From the NCBI GenBank assembly GCA_036377075.1, contig DASUZB010000010.1:1-50869 (forward strand): a stretch of DNA of 50,869 nt. Reading direction: 5' to 3'. Under the pieces are notes generated by a model, which did not search any database, was not told where the DNA came from, and saw only the letters and a program-made list of their open reading frames with translations. Below, in pieces: positions 17,282-23,329 of the stretch. The translations under genes and the position numbers were made by a program. The DNA comes from DASUZB01 sp036377075 (lineage in GTDB: Bacteria; Actinomycetota; CALGFH01). The stretch's first letter is position 1; each line of letters begins with the position of its first letter.

Positions 17282-18538
17282 TCAGGGTTCGAGCGCGGGG
17301 AAGCTGCCGGTGGTCGACTCGGCGACGGCCATCGTGGCGGCCGACTCCGACGGCGGCTCGTGGGAGGCGAGCGCCGCCAGCGCGGCCTCGTCGCCGACGT
17401 CCTGCCCGGCCCGCTCGGACAGCAGCCAGCGGACTTCGAGCAGGTCGCAGTAGGCCTGCACCGGGTCCGCCCCCGGCCCGACCGCCGCGACGGCCTTGGC
17501 GACCCCGGGCCGGAAGACCTCGGCGAACCAGCGGTAGCCGACCACCTCGTCGGGCGCCGAGCCCGGCTGCTCGTCGTCCAGCCGGCACTGGAAGGCGCGC
17601 AGGTCGTTGAGGAGCACGGTGGCCTGCCCCTCGCCCACCTCCAGGCCGGTGAGCTTGCGCAGCTCGGTGGCGTGGAAGCGGCGGTTGGCGACCGCGACCT
17701 TGAGCCGCAGGGTGCGCCGGTCGGCGGTGGCCGGCTCGAAGGCCAGCTCGTCGATGGCGAAGCCGAGGTCGTTGAGGCGGCGCACCCGCTTCTCGACCCG
17801 GAAGCGCTCGTCCACGCCGAAGGTCTCCTCGCGCGACAGCTCGTCCCAGAGCTGCTCGTAGCGGGCGGCGACGCTCTCGGCGGCGGCGACCTCGTCGTCG
17901 AGCCCGTCCGGGCCGCCGAGGCGCAGGCTCAGGTCGGCCAGGTCGCCGGCCACGTTCTCGACCAGGATGCCGACGTCGAGGGCGCGCTGGCCGTCGCTGA
18001 GGGCGGGGTGGACCTCGCTGGTCTCCGCGTCGACCAGGAACGCCTGCAGCAGCTGGCCGTCGCGCGCGAACAGGGTGTTGGCCAGCGAGCAGTCGCCCCA
18101 GAACACGCCGCTGCGGTGCAGGTCGACGATCAGCATCGCCATGGCGTCGAGCAGGCGGTCGCGGTGCCTGGAGGGGCCGGTGCCGAGCCGCTGGAACAGC
18201 CGCCGGTACTGCCAGGAGTGCTCCAGGTAGCGGGTCACCAGGATGGCGTTGCCGTCGTCGTACTGCTCGACCAGGCCGAGGGGGCGGACGGCGGGCAGCT
18301 CGTCGGCCTCCAGCTCGCGCAGCACCCGGTACTCCTTGGCCGCCACCCGCAGCGGCAGCTCCTTGAGGGCGTAGAGCACGCCGTCGGCCTCGACGAAGCG
18401 GACCAGGTGGCGGCTTGGCCCGACCGGCAGGGAGCGGAAGACCACCTCGTCGGGTGACCAGGAGGCGAGGGGCTCGTTCCAGGGCAGTCCCAGCAGCTCG
18501 CGGGAGGCGGAACGCAGCCGGATCGACAGGCCGGGCAT
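17282..18538 (-). CDS. DUF4032 protein with kinase-like fold
   Basis: A 418-residue protein of the actinobacterial DUF4032 family. The N-terminal two thirds look like a lipopolysaccharide-kinase/aminoglycoside-kinase fold: a lysine in LYALKELPLRVAAKEYRVL, a catalytic-loop-like DLHRSGVFWGDCSLANTLF and a downstream AFLVDAETSE with the DFG-like Asp. The remainder is the DUF4032 C-terminal region. ATG 18538 has no clear ribosome site; CATGGCGCC precedes it. No substrate is known to me. It stands alone, convergent with the TetR gene and downstream of the hairpin array of the lipoprotein gene. Confidence 0.85.
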   Translation of the reverse strand: MPGLSIRLRSASRELLGLPWNEPLASWSPDEVVFRSLPVGPSRHLVRFVEADGVLYALKELPLRVAAKEYRVLRELEADELPAVRPLGLVEQYDDGNAILVTRYLEHSWQYRRLFQRLGTGPSRHRDRLLDAMAMLIVDLHRSGVFWGDCSLANTLFARDGQLLQAFLVDAETSEVHPALSDGQRALDVGILVENVAGDLADLSLRLGGPDGLDDEVAAAESVAARYEQLWDELSREETFGVDERFRVEKRVRRLNDLGFAIDELAFEPATADRRTLRLKVAVANRRFHATELRKLTGLEVGEGQATVLLNDLRAFQCRLDDEQPGSAPDEVVGYRWFAEVFRPGVAKAVAAVGPGADPVQAYCDLLEVRWLLSERAGQDVGDEAALAALASHEPPSESAATMAVAESTTGSFPALEP

Positions 18539-18652
18539 GGCGCCATGGTAGCCGCGAGGGCCGGGGGCCTGCGCGCGAGCCGCCCGCCACGTCCACGGCC
18601 GCGCTGCCTGCGGGGCAGCGGTGCCTGATTGCCGGGAGGTGGACGAAGATCG

Positions 18653-18691
18653 GTCCGACCGCACCCGGGGGGACGTGGGGTGCGGTCGGAC
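18653..18691 (-). terminator. Hairpin 1 of a tandem array (14-bp stem)
   Basis: GTCCGACCGCACCC (18653-18666) is the exact reverse complement of 18678-18691, with an 11-base loop. No T-run follows on the minus strand, as in many actinobacterial terminators. It lies between the lipoprotein gene and the DUF4032 gene, both on the minus strand. Confidence 0.65.
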
Positions 18692-18696
18692 TCGCG

Positions 18697-18726
18697 GGCG
18701 CCGGTGCGGTTGACCGCACCGGCGCC
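18697..18726 (-). terminator. Hairpin 2 of a tandem array (13-14-bp stem)
   Basis: GGCGCCGGTGCGGT (18697-18710) is the exact reverse complement of 18713-18726, so the stem closes with a very short loop. Its GGTGCGGT segment also occurs in the right arm of hairpin 1, which allows alternative pairings between the two. Confidence 0.65.
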
Positions 18727-18731
18727 GGCCA

Positions 18732-18770
18732 GGGTCCGGGGCGGCTGGGTGCCAGCAGCCGCCCGGACCC
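18732..18770 (-). terminator. Hairpin 3 of a tandem array (15-bp stem, one bulge)
   Basis: 18732-18747 (GGGTCCGGGGCGGCTG) pairs with 18756-18770 (CAGCCGCCCGGACCC) with one bulged G and an 8-base loop. It begins 11 bases after the lipoprotein stop codon on the minus strand and is the best candidate for the primary terminator. Confidence 0.65.
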
Positions 18771-18781
18771 GGCGCTGGTGG

Positions 18782-19432
18782 CTAGCCTCCGTAGGAGCCG
18801 TAGCCGCCGCCCGAGGAGCCGTAGCCGCCCCCGGACGAGCCGTTCGAGGAGCCGCTGCCCGCCGGGCCGTTGCTCGCCGCGCCGCCGCTCGCGGCGCCGC
18901 CGGCGCCCTTGACGAGCTTGCCGTTGCCGTCGACCACGAACCAGATGCCGTTGATGGCCTGCCCGTTGGTCTGGCCGACCTTGGTGTCGGCGCCGTAGAA
19001 GTAGAGCGGCCAGTCGTTGTAGGTGACCTGGCTGGTGCCGTCGGTGCGCTGGATGGTGCCGAGCATGGCGGCCTGCACGCCGCTGCCGGCGAGCGGGGTG
19101 CCGCTGGCGGTCAGGGCCGGCCAGGTGGCGATGCACTCGCCGTTGCAGTTGCTCTTCCCGGAGCCCTTGACGTCCTTGGTGAAGGCGTACAGGGTGCGGC
19201 CGCTGGCGTCGGCGAGGATCGGTCCGAAGCGGGAGTTGACGACCTTGACGATGGCGGCATCCGCCTGTGCGGGCTGCTGCTGGGCCTGCTGGGGCTGCTG
19301 GGCCGGCTGGGGTGCCTGCTGGGCCGGCTGGTCCTTGCCACCGGGGGCCTGGTAGCCGCCGCAGGCGGCAAGGGCGATCGCGAGCAGACCGGCAAGGGCC
19401 GCGCCGCGGGCGAGGTCGCGCGTCCTGGGCAT
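18782..19432 (-). CDS. Secreted-repeat lipoprotein (COG4315 type)
   Basis: A 216-residue lipoprotein of unknown function. The signal peptide ends in the lipobox LAAC (Cys 24), then a Gln/Pro/Ala-rich linker to about residue 57. Two copies of the short lipoprotein repeat follow: GRTLYAFTKD...CNGECIATWPAL, then a second ending in YNDWPLYFY...INGIWFVVD. The tail is low complexity with repeats of SSGGGYG and ends in SYGG. ATG 19432 has AGGAG nine bases upstream; an earlier in-frame ATG at 19465 lacks this. Family members are exported and anchored to the membrane. The Tyr/Gly tail is unusual and could mediate self-association (inference). Confidence 0.88.
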   Translation of the reverse strand: MPRTRDLARGAALAGLLAIALAACGGYQAPGGKDQPAQQAPQPAQQPQQAQQQPAQADAAIVKVVNSRFGPILADASGRTLYAFTKDVKGSGKSNCNGECIATWPALTASGTPLAGSGVQAAMLGTIQRTDGTSQVTYNDWPLYFYGADTKVGQTNGQAINGIWFVVDGNGKLVKGAGGAASGGAASNGPAGSGSSNGSSGGGYGSSGGGYGSYGG

Positions 19433-19752
19433 GGGATGGGCTCCTTTCGGGAAGCTGGCTTGCAAGGTGCGTCGTCGGCCGCTGGATACGGAGCCGCCCG
19501 GGCGGACGGTTCAAGCCCCGCGGGAAAATCCCCGCGGCCGGTAGCTGCGGCCCTTCCAGGCGACCGGGCGGCCGCGGCGGCGGCGCCGCAGGCGGCCGGC
19601 TGCGCCACCCTGCTGCGGCTGGCGGCGCGCGCGGGCACCGGCGAGCCCGCCGGGTGAGGCGGCGCAAACCCACGCAACATCTTTGCAACGGGGCCAGGTC
19701 CACACCGGGCGGCTGCGGCACAATCGCAGAAACGTCTATCCTCCCGGGTGCC
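19433..19752. other. Divergent intergenic region between the lipoprotein gene and dxs
   Basis: These 320 bases hold no convincing gene. CCGCGGG (19518-19524) and CCCGCGG (19531-19537) form a 7-bp hairpin around an AAAATC loop and may lie in the lipoprotein leader. A TATCCT at 19737-19742 ends ten bases before the dxs ATG, with no ribosome site between them, which suggests a nearly leaderless dxs transcript. Confidence 0.5.
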
Positions 19753-21636
19753 ATGCTCGAAGCCATCCGCTCGCCGGCCGACCTGCGCCGGCTCTCACAC
19801 GCCGAGCTGGTCGCGCTCGCCGCCGAGATCCGCCAGTTCCTGGTGCGCGCCGTCGCGGCCCGGGGCGGCCACCTGGGGCCGAACCTCGGCGTGGTGGAGC
19901 TGACCATCGCGCTCCACCGGACGCTCGACTCCCCTACCGACCGGATCGTCTGGGACACCGGCCACCAGGCCTACGTGCACAAGATCCTCACCGGCCGCCA
20001 GGCGGAGTTCGCCACCCTGCGCAGCATGGGCGGGCTGTCCGGCTACCCGTCGCGCCAGGAGAGCCGGCACGACGTGATCGAGAACTCGCACGCCTCGACC
20101 GCGCTCGGCTACGCGCTCGGCCTGGCCGAGGCGCGCCGGGCGGGCCACGGAACAGGCCGGGTGGTCGCGGTCGTGGGCGACGGCTCGCTGACCGGCGGGG
20201 TGGCCCTCGAGGCGCTCAACCTCGCGGGGCACCGCAAGCCGGACATGCTGGTGATCCTCAACGACAACGGGCGCTCCTACCAGCCCACCGTCGGCGGCCT
20301 CGCCGGGCACCTGGCGCCGCTGCGGCTGCACCCCGGCTACGAGATCCTCAAGCGCGGCGTGGAGGAGACGCTCGGCCGGGTGCCGCTGGTCGGCGATGGC
20401 ATGGTGGAGGCGGCCAAGCGCGTCAAGGAGGGCGCCAAGGCGCTGGTCACCCCGACGGTGGTGTTCGAGGACCTCGGCTGGCAGTACGCCGGTCCGGTCG
20501 ACGGCCACGACTTCGCCGCCCTGGAGCGCGCCCTCGACCACGCCATGCGGGTCCCCGGCCCGGTTCTGCTGCACGTGGTCACCAAGAAGGGCCACGGCTA
20601 CAAGCCCGCCGAGGACCACGACGAGGACAAGCTGCACTCCGCCGGCACGTTCGACCCGGAGACCGGGCCGCTGCCCTCGTCCAAGCCTTCCGAGATGGTG
20701 AAGTTCACCGACGTGTTCGGCGAGGCCCTGGTCGAGCAGGCCCGCCGCCACCCGGAGCTGGTCGCCATCTCGGCCGCCATGCTGGGCCCGACCAAGCTGT
20801 CGGTGATGGCCGCCGAGTTCCCCGACCGCGTCTACGACGTCGGCATCGCCGAGCAGGTCGGCGTCACCATGGCCGCCGGCATGGCGATGGCCGGGCTGCG
20901 CCCGGTCTGCGCCATCTACTCGACCTTCCTGCAGCGCGCCTTCGACCAGGTGATGATGGACGTCGCCCTGCACCGGCTGCCGGTGATCTTCGCCATCGAC
21001 CGCTCCGGCATCACCGGCGAGGACGGCCCCTCCCACCACGGCGTCTACGACGTCACCTACCTGCGGCAGATCCCCAACATGGTGATCGCCTCGCCGCGCG
21101 ACGGGCACGAGCTGCGCCGTGCCCTGGCCACCGCGGTCGCCCACACCGCCGGCCCGTTCGCGATCCGCTTCCCGAAGGACACCACCCCGCGACTGACGGT
21201 CACCGGGGCCGCGCGCAAGCTCAAGCCGGGCACCTGGGAGGTCCGCTCCCGCGGCCACGACGTGCTCCTGCTCGGCCTCGGCAAGCTCGCCGTGACCTGC
21301 GAGGAGGCGGCCAGGCTGCTGCGCCAGGACGGCATCAGCGTGACCCTGGCCGACCCCCGCTGGGCGAAGCCGCTCGACCCGCGCCTCGGCTCGGTCGCCG
21401 CCGCCCACCGTCTGGTCGCGACCGTGGAGGACAACGTGCTCGCCGGCGGCTTCGGCGCCGCCGTCGCCGAGGTCCTCGCCGACGAGGGGATCGAGACCCC
21501 CCTGCTGCGGCTCGGGATCCCCGACCAGTTCCTGCCCCACGGCAAGCGCGAGGCGCTCCTGACCGAGCTGGGGCTGGACGCGCCGGGGATCGCCGACCGG
21601 GTACGCAAGTCCTTCATCCAGGTCGCGGGCGAGTAG
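19753..21636 (+). CDS. dxs: 1-deoxy-D-xylulose-5-phosphate synthase
   Basis: A 627-residue thiamine-diphosphate enzyme that joins pyruvate and glyceraldehyde 3-phosphate, the first step of the MEP isoprenoid pathway. The N-terminus has the DXS pattern GGHLGPNLGVVELT and TGHQAYVHKILTG. The TPP motif is VVGDGSLTGGVALEALN...LNDN, and the transketolase-type pyrimidine domain shows DRSGITGEDGPSHHG. The C-terminal transketolase domain ends normally. Length is typical. ATG 19753 has no ribosome site and a TATCCT ten bases ahead. It supplies precursors for the crtE/crtI pair in this window but is not in an operon with them. Confidence 0.97.
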   Translation: MLEAIRSPADLRRLSHAELVALAAEIRQFLVRAVAARGGHLGPNLGVVELTIALHRTLDSPTDRIVWDTGHQAYVHKILTGRQAEFATLRSMGGLSGYPSRQESRHDVIENSHASTALGYALGLAEARRAGHGTGRVVAVVGDGSLTGGVALEALNLAGHRKPDMLVILNDNGRSYQPTVGGLAGHLAPLRLHPGYEILKRGVEETLGRVPLVGDGMVEAAKRVKEGAKALVTPTVVFEDLGWQYAGPVDGHDFAALERALDHAMRVPGPVLLHVVTKKGHGYKPAEDHDEDKLHSAGTFDPETGPLPSSKPSEMVKFTDVFGEALVEQARRHPELVAISAAMLGPTKLSVMAAEFPDRVYDVGIAEQVGVTMAAGMAMAGLRPVCAIYSTFLQRAFDQVMMDVALHRLPVIFAIDRSGITGEDGPSHHGVYDVTYLRQIPNMVIASPRDGHELRRALATAVAHTAGPFAIRFPKDTTPRLTVTGAARKLKPGTWEVRSRGHDVLLLGLGKLAVTCEEAARLLRQDGISVTLADPRWAKPLDPRLGSVAAAHRLVATVEDNVLAGGFGAAVAEVLADEGIETPLLRLGIPDQFLPHGKREALLTELGLDAPGIADRVRKSFIQVAGE

Positions 21637-21646
21637 GCGCCGGCGC

Positions 21647-21946
21647 TCACTCGACCGTCCGCAGGATCTGCTCGATCGAGTTGGACCGCGCCCGCAGCTC
21701 GGCCACGTCGGCGGCCACCCGCTGCTGGGCGTCCAGGGTGCTCTCGGCGAGGTGCTCGTAGCGGCGCACGAGCTGCCGCAGGTCGTCCTCCTGCTTGGCG
21801 GTGAGCTTCGTGTTGCGGAACGCGACGATGCTCGCCAGCGCGAAGCCGATCAGGACCACGACGGCGAGCAGGATGCCGAGGAGGGCCACCGCCTCGGGCC
21901 AGGTGACGTCCGACGTCGCCGCCGCCGCGACCGTGCTGGGGTCCAT
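21647..21946 (-). CDS. Small single-pass membrane protein with coiled coil
   Basis: A 99-residue protein. A hydrophobic segment at about residues 17-42 (AVALLGILLAVVVLIGFALA) is followed by a charged helical tail, roughly 47-99, with coiled-coil character (KQEDDLRQLVRRYEHLAES). The N-terminus is short and outside by charge balance, so the tail is probably cytoplasmic. Its ATG overlaps the ArsR stop (TGATG), so it is translationally coupled to the regulator. I do not recognise the family; it may be a partner or sensor for the regulator. Confidence 0.75.
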   Translation of the reverse strand: MDPSTVAAAATSDVTWPEAVALLGILLAVVVLIGFALASIVAFRNTKLTAKQEDDLRQLVRRYEHLAESTLDAQQRVAADVAELRARSNSIEQILRTVE

Positions 21947-22296
21947 CAGGAATCCTCCTTGGGTGCGGGACCCTTCCCCGGGTCCGCCTTGGTCAGGGTC
22001 CGGGCCGCTTCGGCCAGCGCCGCCGCGGTCAGGTGCAGGTCGAAGTCGGCCACCTCGTAGAACTTCATGGCCTTGCCGTCCTCGGAGAGCTCCAGGTGGC
22101 CGACGATCAGGCCGGCCGCCTCCAGGCGCTGCAGGTGCATGTGCACCAGGGGGCGGCTGACCCCGATCTCGCGGGCCAGGTGGCTCACGTAGTCACGGCC
22201 GCCTGCCAGCTTCGCCACGATCCGCAGCCGGATCGGGTTGGCGAGCGCCGCCAGCATCTCGACCAGGTCGTCGCCGGTCGGCCGGGAGGCTGTCAC
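21946..22296 (-). CDS. ArsR-type winged-helix transcriptional regulator
   Basis: A 116-residue regulator. The N-terminal MLAALANPIRLRIVAKLAGG followed by SHLAREIGVSRPLVHMHLQRL is a canonical ArsR winged helix, then a wing (GHLELSEDGKAMKFYEV). It has no ArsR metal-binding cysteine motif, so it probably senses something other than a thiophilic metal. GTG 22296 follows GGAG at five bases. It overlaps the downstream membrane protein gene by four bases. Palindromes just upstream (22311-22349) are candidate autoregulatory sites. Confidence 0.9.
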   Translation of the reverse strand: MTASRPTGDDLVEMLAALANPIRLRIVAKLAGGRDYVSHLAREIGVSRPLVHMHLQRLEAAGLIVGHLELSEDGKAMKFYEVADFDLHLTAAALAEAARTLTKADPGKGPAPKEDS

Positions 22297-22310
22297 AGGT
22301 CTCCTTCATG

Positions 22311-22328
22311 TGTCAGAAAAAGCTGACA
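22311..22328. promoter_or_regulatory. Inverted repeat TGTCAG-N6-CTGACA upstream of the ArsR gene
   Basis: TGTCAG (22311-22316) and CTGACA (22323-22328) form a perfect inverted repeat with an A-rich 6-base spacer, extended by flanking CA and TG bases. It lies 15 bases upstream of the GTG start, a position suited to autorepression. Confidence 0.5.
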
Positions 22329-22337
22329 TGTGAAACC

Positions 22338-22349
22338 GTAGCATGCTAC
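22338..22349. promoter_or_regulatory. 12-bp palindrome GTAGCATGCTAC
   Basis: A perfect 12-bp palindrome between the ArsR gene and the lycopene-cyclase fragment, ten bases beyond the inverted repeat at 22311-22328. It could be a second regulator site or part of the promoter. Confidence 0.35.
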
Positions 22350-22369
22350 CGGCGGGCGGGCAAGGGCGG

Positions 22370-22546
22370 TCAGCCGCGGCGGATCGCCAGGTGGTCCCAG
22401 ACGCTGAAGGCGACCAGCACCGGGACGCAGGCGGTCAGCCAGCGCCGCGGGCGCGCGTGGACGCGCGCGCCGAGCACCAGTTCGGGGGGGAGGGTGACCA
22501 GCGCGCAACCGGCCAGCAGGACGAGGTAGGTGGCCCGCCCCAGCAC
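22370..22546 (-). CDS. Lycopene cyclase domain fragment (CrtYc/CrtYd-like), 58 residues
   Basis: GTG 22546 lies six bases after GGAGG. The product begins MLGRATYLVLLAGCALVTLP, continues PELVLGARVHARPRRWLTAC and ends SVWDHLAIRRG then TGA. The TYL...LPLEL, GAR-V-RRP-RR and VWD-LAI patterns are those of the actinobacterial heterodimeric lycopene cyclase subunits. Full subunits are about 100 residues with three membrane helices and continue HWWF after the point where this one stops. Here only two helices remain. It may be a decayed cyclase or a minimal subunit. It precedes the ArsR gene on the same strand, and the other carotenoid genes lie about 10 kb away. Confidence 0.6.
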   Translation of the reverse strand: MLGRATYLVLLAGCALVTLPPELVLGARVHARPRRWLTACVPVLVAFSVWDHLAIRRG

Positions 22547-22574
22547 CCACCCCTCCCGTCAGCCCGGCGACCCC

Positions 22575-22718
22575 TCACGAACAGCGGACCGAGCTGTCGA
22601 CCGCCGAGATCGTGTGGGGCACTTCGATGCGACAGTTGTTGCGCTCGTACAGCATCCCCATGTAGAAGGCCCCGAACAGGGCGAGGATGACGATGAGCAG
22701 GGAACCACCGCGGCGCAT
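22575..22718 (-). CDS. Small membrane protein, 47 residues
   Basis: ATG 22718 is preceded by GAGGAGG at a good distance. The protein starts MRRGGSLLIVILALFGAFYM, a single hydrophobic helix after two arginines, and continues with a short polar tail containing YERNNCRIE and ending VRCS with two cysteines in all. It is probably a tail-out anchored peptide. I do not recognise it. It is followed 28 bases later by the cyclase-domain fragment on the same strand. Confidence 0.65.
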   Translation of the reverse strand: MRRGGSLLIVILALFGAFYMGMLYERNNCRIEVPHTISAVDSSVRCS

Positions 22719-22814
22719 GAGGCCTCCTCGTGCCTACGGCGCGACGGATCGGCGAGCAGCGTCAACGCCCTTGCTTGTCTACCCGATCTCCACCTGCGAG
22801 AACCAATCCGCCGC

Positions 22815-23147
22815 TCAGCCGCGGTGACCGAAGTTCATCCCGGCGAACATCGCCTCGGTCCGCTCCATCACCTTCACCAGCGCCGGCAGCTCGGCGGCGA
22901 ACTCGGTGTCGGCCTGGGGGAAGAGGAACTGGTTGAGCGGCTCGTTGGTGCCGAGCTGCAGCCCGTACTCGTCCATGTACTCGCCGATGGCGAACTCCCA
23001 GGTGAACAGCGCGAGCCCGTCGTCGGGCGGGACGTGCACCCAGTAGGTGAGGAAGCGGTTGCGGGCCAGCGAGAACGTGCGGGTGCCGTCGCGGCGGTCC
23101 TGCGCCAGGCGGAACCCGAGCACGCGCAGGTCGTCGTCGAATGCCAT
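22815..23147 (-). CDS. Hypothetical protein, 110 residues
   Basis: ATG 23147 (MAFDDDLRVLGFRLAQDRRD) has CAGGAG eleven bases upstream. The product is soluble and acidic, with an alternating pattern (YWVHVPPDDGLALFTWEFAI) suggesting a small alpha/beta domain and a C-terminal amphipathic helix. There is no signal peptide or metal motif. I cannot name a family. It is transcribed away from the PASTA kinase gene. Confidence 0.7.
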   Translation of the reverse strand: MAFDDDLRVLGFRLAQDRRDGTRTFSLARNRFLTYWVHVPPDDGLALFTWEFAIGEYMDEYGLQLGTNEPLNQFLFPQADTEFAAELPALVKVMERTEAMFAGMNFGHRG

Positions 23148-23274
23148 GGTCGCGCTGGCTCCTGAGGTCGGCATCGGGTGGCTCGCAGGGGCAGCATTCT
23201 GGCGGCGTGGTCGCGGATGCGCCAGCGCCGGGAGGTGTTACCGGAGCGACACCGAGATAGTGACGGGGTTGCCC

Positions 23275-23280
23275 TACAAT
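23275..23280 (+). promoter_or_regulatory. Candidate -10 hexamer of the PASTA kinase gene
   Basis: TACAAT lies 49 bases before the GTG start at 23330 in the divergent gap 23148-23329. No good -35 match is seen at 16-18 bases. Confidence 0.4.
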
Positions 23281-23329
23281 TCGGCTGCACCCGTATACCC
23301 ACACGATCGCCGATCGGCACGGGACTCGC

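Noticed and set aside
18653..18770. The hairpin array as a riboswitch
   Set aside because: It lies downstream of the lipoprotein gene and shows no known aptamer pattern; terminator or stability element is the simpler reading.
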